A stretch of 24,259 nt of DNA, taken from positions 7,491 through 31,749 of the forward strand of contig QKYT01001028.1 in NCBI GenBank assembly GCA_003550305.1. The letters run 5' to 3'. Position 1 is the first letter of the stretch. Each line of letters begins with the position of its first letter. This document shows positions 19,755 to 24,259 of this stretch, one piece after another. This DNA is from Glomus cerebriforme (lineage: Eukaryota; Glomeromycota; Glomeromycetes; Glomerales; Glomeraceae). The notes under the pieces are model-generated. The model made no database searches. It saw only the letters and a program-made list of their open reading frames with translations, and was not told where the DNA came from. Both the position numbers and the translations under genes were made by a program.

Positions 19755-20764
19755 CTAAGAGAGTTTGTGATATGCCCTATACTTGCTACCAGAACTACAT
19801 AAGTTTCCTGATGTGACCTTGTATATTTTGCTAGATTCCTGAATTAATTTCTGGCTTCCTAAAAATGCTATCAGGATTCTGCAAAATTGATCGTAATTTC
19901 CTACCGCAGCATGCACTTCATCCATCGTATTCACTAATTTTCTGAAATGAAGATTGTTGTTGGTACGATTATCATTTTGTTTGCCTGCTTTGGAGGAGGA
20001 AGAGGAGGACTTTTTAAAGTCTTGATTTTTCTTCAATGAAAAAACCTTTGCTGATAGATACTTGAGATCAGACTTTTTCTTCCCAATATTATCTATCTTC
20101 CATTGGATGACGAGTTCATGGATCTTGAATTCAGCATGGCAGGCGTGATCAAGGTCATATGAGGTTTGAAAGAACCCTATTAATTTCTGTTTACCTTTGG
20201 GATCTTTCACCAGTTTGATAGTGGCCAGATGATGATGGGTTATAAATTTTGTATCCTGGAAAATACAATATTCCTCAAAGCCTTCACCAAAGTCAGATAA
20301 TACAGCTTGAAAGACCATTCTTCATTTGTGTTGTTCTAAAGATCAGTCTGCCAGAAACCATCTGACAAGAATGTTGTCTAATAGAATTTGCCATTGACCT
20401 TCTTCAAATACATTGAGTACTGAAGTTCTCAGTACTATTGTAGCCTGTACACAGGTGAATTTGCCTTGTTTTGATAGGGTGGCTTTCACAAGAGAACCTA
20501 AGTGTTTGTTTATTTCCTCTGTTATTTTCTCAGCATCCCATTTACCCAAAATGTCATATAACATTACATCATGCATGTTTAGCTGTAATTTAGGCAGTAT
20601 TGTGAATCCTGTGATGATATGAGGCTGATGCTTTTTCTTAACCTTTTTGGGGTATTTGGAAGGGGTGCAGATTTATCTGCTTTCTGTTTGGATTTTGATT
20701 GTTTTTGTGAAGATTTTTCAGATGGTAAAGTGATAGTTTCAGAAATATCTTTCTCTATTTCCAT
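19755..20764 (-). pseudogene. LINE ORF1-like protein remnant with two RRM-like regions
   Basis: On the minus strand, a first segment from ATG 20762 is basic and Ser/Lys/Gln-rich (SEKSSQKQSKSKQKADKSA). It shifts frame into LYDILGKWDAEKITEEINKH, then ILLDNILVRWFLAD. Stops TGA (20345-20343) and TGA (20324-20322) follow; the same frame continues with RMVFQAVLSDFGEGFEEY, ATIKLVKDPKGKQKLIGFFQ and a Ser-rich linker, ending TAG at 19755. The order 'W..E.I...L' then 'PVRWF...' then 'FQAV..D' then 'K.KLIGFF' matches, from memory, a Rhizophagus family of RNA-binding ORF1-like proteins with paired RRM-like folds. A TGG-to-TGA change would explain both stops. No ORF2 is adjacent. Confidence 0.5.
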
Positions 20765-20928
20765 GTGATCATCATCCTAAAGCGGTACCTCTTGTAATGA
20801 TGATTTATGTTAATCCTCCTGTATTATGATCAGCGTACTCAACGACTTGCCATTGGTGTTTTCTGTTGATGTCGATCCACTGGAAGTTGCCAAAATTGGC
20901 TGTTCTAAATCTTGTACCTTTTAATTAT
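20765..20928. other. Broken minus-strand spacer, probable further ORF1 remnant
   Basis: On the minus strand, short Ser/Thr/Asn-rich readings (for example SSGSTSTENTNGKSLSTLII) change frame within about 160 bases. They connect the small upstream ORF to the ORF1-like remnant. It looks like a disordered linker that has lost its frame. Confidence 0.35.
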
Positions 20929-21306
20929 CTAAGGCTGTGTGGAATCTGCCGCCGCAAGTTTCGCTTTGAGTTCATTGATGGTAATTTCATATCTAGTTAT
21001 TTCCTCTAGGGCCTCATCTAAACTTCTTATGTTAGCGTCTAAAATGTCTTCATAAAATTTACTAACTATTCCCCCAATAAGAAATAGTACTGCAGGTACT
21101 ATGTGTGTGTAGTCAGAAATTCCTTTAACAAAATAACTAATGTTATTGACTGAACTATCTTTATTCTTTATGTCTTTCCAAAGATTATAGTTTTGTGTGA
21201 GAGTGGTAAAGTCTATGTGGATTTTGTTACCTATGTTTTTGCACTCTATAGGATAAATATGTTTGTTGAAAAGTTTATCTGAATAGGTAGATATTGTTAC
21301 TCCCAT
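20929..21306 (-). CDS. Small protein with hydrophobic segment and coiled coil
   Basis: I do not recognise the family. The frame starts at ATG 21306 (MGVTISTYSDKLFNKHIYPIE); an upstream in-frame TTG is ignored. It encodes about 125 residues. A hydrophobic stretch HIVPAVLFLIGGIVSKFYED lies around residues 69-88 and may be a membrane segment. It is followed by a Glu/Leu-rich coiled coil (SLDEALEEITRYEITINELK) to the stop at 20929. It could be an independent small gene or the 5' exon region of the downstream minus-strand ORF1-like remnant, which is in a different frame. About 160 bases separate it from the microexon array's proposed last exon. Confidence 0.4.
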   Translation of the reverse strand: MGVTISTYSDKLFNKHIYPIECKNIGNKIHIDFTTLTQNYNLWKDIKNKDSSVNNISYFVKGISDYTHIVPAVLFLIGGIVSKFYEDILDANIRSLDEALEEITRYEITINELKAKLAAADSTQP

Positions 21307-21466
21307 TTTAAACAATTTTATTAAGCGATAAAAATTTTTTGTAAAATTTATTGCGTAGTTCTAATAAAATGTGAAAAGTGAAAAAGAGTTTTTTTTTGTA
21401 TAACAAGTGTATTATTTATGTATTGTGTATATAAATTTTATTATAAATAATCAGATGATTATATTA

Positions 21467-22840
21467 TTAAAACTGTCTGCACAGTCAGATTAAATATAAA
21501 AAAACACATAAAATAGATCTCCCATTTGTCCTTACCTTAAAGTCCAGTTTGTCAATTTGTCTGGCAAATACTATGAAAAAATGAAGAAAGAAATGTTAGA
21601 ATATTTCTCTTTTAATTAAAATACAACCATCCTGATTACTCACCTGTAAGTCCAATTTGTTCACCAGTTGGCAATCCCTATAAAAAAAAGGAAAAAAATG
21701 TTAGTATATTTCTTATTTAAATAGAAAGTCAAGAAATAACAACACCCTCTCAATTACCCTTACCTTGAAGTCCGGTTCATGATTTCATCCGGTAAATCCT
21801 ACAAAAATAAAGAAAGAAACATTAGAAATGTTTCTCTTAGATTATAAAAAAAATCTCCCAATTACCCACCTTTAAATCCGATTTGTTCCCCAGTCAGCAA
21901 TCCCTACAAAAAAAAGGAAAGAAACATTAGTACGTTTCTCATATAAGTAAAAAAAATACAATAATATCACCACTAATCCTTACCTTAAAGTCCAGATCAT
22001 AAGTCCCATCCAGCAAATACTACAAAATAAAGAAAGAAATATTAGAACTATTTCTCTTTTAATTAAAATACAATCATCCTGATTACTCACTTTTAAGTCT
22101 GATTTGTTCACCAGTTGGCAATCCCTATAAAAAAAAGGAAAGAAACGTTAGTACATTTCTCATTTAAATAAAAAAAGATACAACTGCACCCCTTTTCCCT
22201 TTACCTTAAAGTCCAGTTCATGAATTCATCCAGCAATACTACAAAACAAAGAAAGAAATGTTAGAAACGTTTCTCTTTTAATTAAAATACAATCATTCCA
22301 ATTAGTCACCTTTAAGTCTGATTTGTTCCTGTTAGCAATCCCTACAAAAAAATGAAAAGAAACATTAGTATGTTTCTTATTTAAGTAAAAAAGATACAAC
22401 TGCACCCTTTTTTCCTTTACTTTAAAGTCCGGTTCATAAATTCATCTGGGAAATCCTACAAAAACAAGAAGAGAAACATTAGAAACGTTTCTTTTTTAAA
22501 CTAAAAATACAAAAAAGAAATCTTGAATTACTTACCTTTACAGTAAGTCCGATTGTTCACCAGTTGGCAATCCCTATAAAAAAAGAAAAAAATGATAGTA
22601 AGTTTCTTAATTAAATAAAACAATAAGAAATATCCTTACCTTGAAGTCTGGTTCATAAGTTCATCTGATAAATCTACAAAAAATAACCATTTGACATTTC
22701 TTTTAATCTCAGTTGTTCTCCAGCTGGCAATTCCTACAAACAAAAGAAAGAACATCAGTATGTTTTTCTTTAATAAATATATAAAAGAAAAAAGCAAACA
22801 TACTTATTTGAAGTTCAGTTCATTTATTTATTATTTTCTA
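21467..22840 (-). CDS. Candidate repeat-protein gene made of tandem microexons
   Basis: Read on the minus strand, type A exons lie at 22640-22673, 22421-22455, 22205-22238, 21984-22019, 21764-21798 and 21536-21570. Type B exons lie at 22536-22573, 22310-22341, 22091-22124, 21870-21903 and 21644-21677. Decayed units lie near 22806-22838 (A) and 22701-22733 (B). Exons are 32-38 nt. Most have donors GTAAGG/GTGAGT/GTAAAG, branch sites CTAAC/TACTAAC/CTAAT about 20-35 nt before the acceptor, and T-rich tracts ending ATAG/GTAG. Typical A peptides are YLLDGTYDLDFK and DLPDEIMNRTSR; B reads GLPTGEQIGLK or, in the alternative frame, DCQLVNKLDLQ. A(35)+B(34) totals 69 nt, 23 codons. The final exon may start at 21476, giving ...NWTLRQF and TAA (21469-21467). 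Not all exons fit one frame: some B exons have TAA/TGA in the A-linked frame. Alternative skipping or decay is likely. The 5' part and any signal peptide are not visible. Confidence 0.5.
21530..22840 (-). repeat. Tandem array, ~220-bp dimer of two ~110-bp units
   Basis: A-unit starts are at 21536, 21764, 21984, 22205, 22421 and 22640, giving spacings of 228, 220, 221, 216 and 219 bp. B units alternate at 21644, 21870, 22091, 22310 and 22536. Units contain conserved words such as CTTTTAATTAAAATACAATC, GGCAATCCCTA and AAAGAAACATTAG. Divergence increases toward the right end, where the last units lose splice donors. The alternating A/B order shows that dimer duplication followed monomer divergence. 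Confidence 0.9.
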
Positions 22841-22848
22841 CAAAAAGA

Positions 22849-22898
22849 AAAAATATTAAAAAAAAAAATAAAAAAAAAAAATTAAATAAAAAAAAATT
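22849..22898. repeat. Poly(A)/AT-rich run
   Basis: A run of A interrupted by T separates the microexon array from the GGTTC repeat. It could be the poly(A) relic of an inserted retroelement or simple low complexity. Confidence 0.6.
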
Positions 22899-22902
22899 CT
22901 TT

Positions 22903-23075
22903 TTTTGATCAGTTCTGTTCAGATCTCAGTTCGGTTCTGGTTCAGATTATTAAAAAAAACTGAACTGAACTGGAACCAAACCGAAATTTTCAGATTAAAA
23001 TTTTTTGGAACTGAACCAGATTTTCAGTTCAGTTCTGGTTCAGTTTTTGGTTTGAACCAGAACCGTTCAGAGCTT
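22903..23075. repeat. GGTTC/GAACC inverted and direct repeat, MITE-like
   Basis: The stretch is composed of GGTTC, GTTCTGGTTCAG and CAGTTC words first in one orientation (22909-22947), then as GAACTGAACTGGAACC (22962-22977), then alternating again to GAACCAGAACCGTTCAG (about 23055-23071). It folds into extended hairpins. The architecture mirrors MITE-2 (short GC-containing words flanking an AT core) but with another word. Clear terminal repeats and a target duplication were not found. It directly abuts the LINE RNase H fragment. Confidence 0.6.
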
Positions 23076-23078
23076 TAG

Positions 23079-23640
23079 ATAGAACATTCTCAAGTTCAAG
23101 AATTAGAATTTTATACAGATGGATCAATGAAAAAAATAGATAATTTACAAATAATGGGAAGTATATTTATACAAACAAATGACAACTATGATAGAATTAC
23201 TTTTTTGGCAAGTTTAGATAAATGGGCAGAAATTATAGCAGTAATTACAGCATTACTTATCATTAATAAAAATAGTAAATTAAGAATATTTACATATAAT
23301 CAAAGTATTATAAACAAATACAAAGAGAATTATTAGTCAAATATTAGAAATAATTTCAAAAATAATAATAATCTGTTATGAACAATATTATTTGAAATCG
23401 TAAATATAAATAATATTGAATTAGAATTTAAAAAGTTAAAGCTCATAGTAATGATTATTATAATAATATTGTTGATACAATGGTGAAAAAAGCAATATTT
23501 GATCCAAAAATAAAATTTTTGACAAATAATTCACAGCATATTGGTTATTGGATAAAATGAAATAATCACTTAATAGAAAGAAACTTAAGATCGTTTATAA
23601 AAATTATATTGTACAACAAATTAAACATATTAAACATGTT
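23079..23640 (+). pseudogene. LINE RNase H domain fragment
   Basis: The frame from 23079 reads IEHSQVQELEFYTDGSMKK, with the YTDGS first catalytic Asp at 23118. Next comes WAEIIAVITALL, containing the catalytic Glu. The third motif is IFTYNQSII, where Asp is expected before the polar residues; Tyr-Asn stands instead. After TAG 23334 and shifts, KLKAHS-NDYYNNIVDTMVK lies at about 23438-23494, matching the last RNase H motif (compare KVTAHADNSYNNQID in LINE-C). GYWIK then a TGA for probable Trp follows. Its A-rich coding strand resembles LINE-A and LINE-B. It has no attached reverse transcriptase, so it is a 5'-truncated or split copy. Confidence 0.75.
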
Positions 23641-24056
23641 TAACATTTTGAACAGTTTTGTCACATGACTGATATAACGATTGATTGATCAATTTCCACC
23701 ATGATAATATCGATCATTGTAAATAATAATGTTTTCTGATTATAGTAAAAATAATTTTTTTAATGTACAAATGAATAATGTAAATTGTACGTAATGTATT
23801 GCTGTACACAAAATATTTTTACACATGACAGGATCTTTTTTAAAATTAAATAATTATCAATTATCATTTTGAATAAGTAATTTTTTTGTATACTAATAAA
23901 TCACCAGGATATATTTATTAGTCATGACTCAGTAATTATTTTTTTATAGAGTGCGATCTGAATCTGCCAGAACCATCCATTAATGATTATTATAATATAA
24001 CTATAACGGAAAATAACTCATGCCAAATTTTTGTATTCCTATATTATTTCTTTTAT
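23641..24056. other. AT-rich stretch without recognised gene
   Basis: Nothing coding is recognised. Short inverted words (GATTGATTGATCAATTT, AATAATTATCAATTATCATT) are present, typical of AT-rich DNA. Confidence 0.4.
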
Positions 24057-24240
24057 TATACCTGAGTAAGTGTTTTGATCCTCATACACGCATACCTGAT
24101 ACCTAAAGTAAGCTATTCTATCATGCCTGAGTGATATTTAAGTGAGCAAATGTCTGATATCTATTTATTTATATCTGAGTGAATGTTTTAAAACCCATAC
24201 ATGCTACTTATACTATATCTAACATAAGCTATTTATTTAT
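24057..24240. repeat. Diverged tandem repeat with CCTGAGT/CTGAGTG words
   Basis: TATACCTGAGTAAGTGTTTT at 24057 recurs as TATATCTGAGTGAATGTTTT at 24170. Each is followed by CATACA(C/T)GC and by a TAAGCTATT block. An intermediate CATGCCTGAGTGATATTTAAG occurs near 24123. The array may continue beyond the window. Confidence 0.55.
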
Positions 24241-24259
24241 GTTTTCCATATAGTTTTTT

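Noticed and set aside
20413..20622. + strand 69-residue frame
   Set aside because: It is antisense to the ORF1-like remnant on the minus strand, which has the recognisable motif order.
21530..22840. CRISPR array
   Set aside because: Units are ~110/220 bp, the whole unit is repeated with gradual divergence, there are no unique spacers, and the context is eukaryotic.
22691..22885. + strand 64-residue Lys-rich frame
   Set aside because: It runs through the decayed end of the microexon array and a poly(A) run; it is composition driven.

Overview
The window looks like AT-rich, repeat-dense eukaryotic DNA, most likely from an arbuscular mycorrhizal fungus of the Rhizophagus type. The evidence is short spliceosomal introns with GTAAG/GTGAGT donors, branch sites close to (TA)CTAAC and TAG acceptors, several LINE families, and protein families that I associate from memory with that genome. 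Scattered N bases indicate a draft assembly. I see no intact housekeeping gene. Almost everything is a mobile element, a fragment of one, or a multi-exon gene broken by them.

Layout. Positions 1-585 hold a dispersed-repeat module with GGGGTCA/TGACCCC motifs and a GC-rich end. Positions 1196-4815 are a decayed LINE with a small coiled-coil ORF, an APE-type endonuclease and a reverse transcriptase. Positions 5240-6130 are a decayed ORF1-like gene with a degenerate CCHC knuckle. Positions 6449-18880 are one broken, intron-rich MULE-like transposase-type gene on the + strand. Four separate insertions interrupt it: (i) a 5'-truncated composite LINE insertion (7577-12786) with an 11-bp target duplication, (ii) a 391-bp MITE with 46-bp inverted ends inside an intron, (iii) a 760-bp hAT-type MITE full of CCGGGCC repeats inside an exon, and (iv) a 2.7-kb DNA transposon with GGGGAC termini and a CDNCVGQNKNN-type transposase inside the next exon. 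For (iii) and (iv), collapsing the target duplication rejoins the broken exon in frame.

Right part. Positions 19755-21306 (- strand) hold a LINE ORF1-like pseudogene and a separate small ORF with a hydrophobic segment and a coiled coil. Positions 21467-22840 are the most unusual stretch: a tandem array, about 220 bp per dimer, which read on the - strand is a series of at least 12 microexons of 32-38 nt. Most are bounded by canonical donors, CTAAY branch sites and TAG acceptors. It looks like a repeat-protein gene that grew by tandem duplication of exon-plus-intron units. Beyond it lie a GGTTC/GAACC repeat (22903-23075), a LINE RNase H fragment (23079-23640) and a short diverged tandem repeat at the window end.

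Across the broken genes, most in-frame stops sit where relatives have Trp, Gln or Arg (TGG to TGA/TAG, CAA to TAA, CGA to TGA). That points to C:G to T:A transition decay. Family assignments come from memory of motifs and were not searched.
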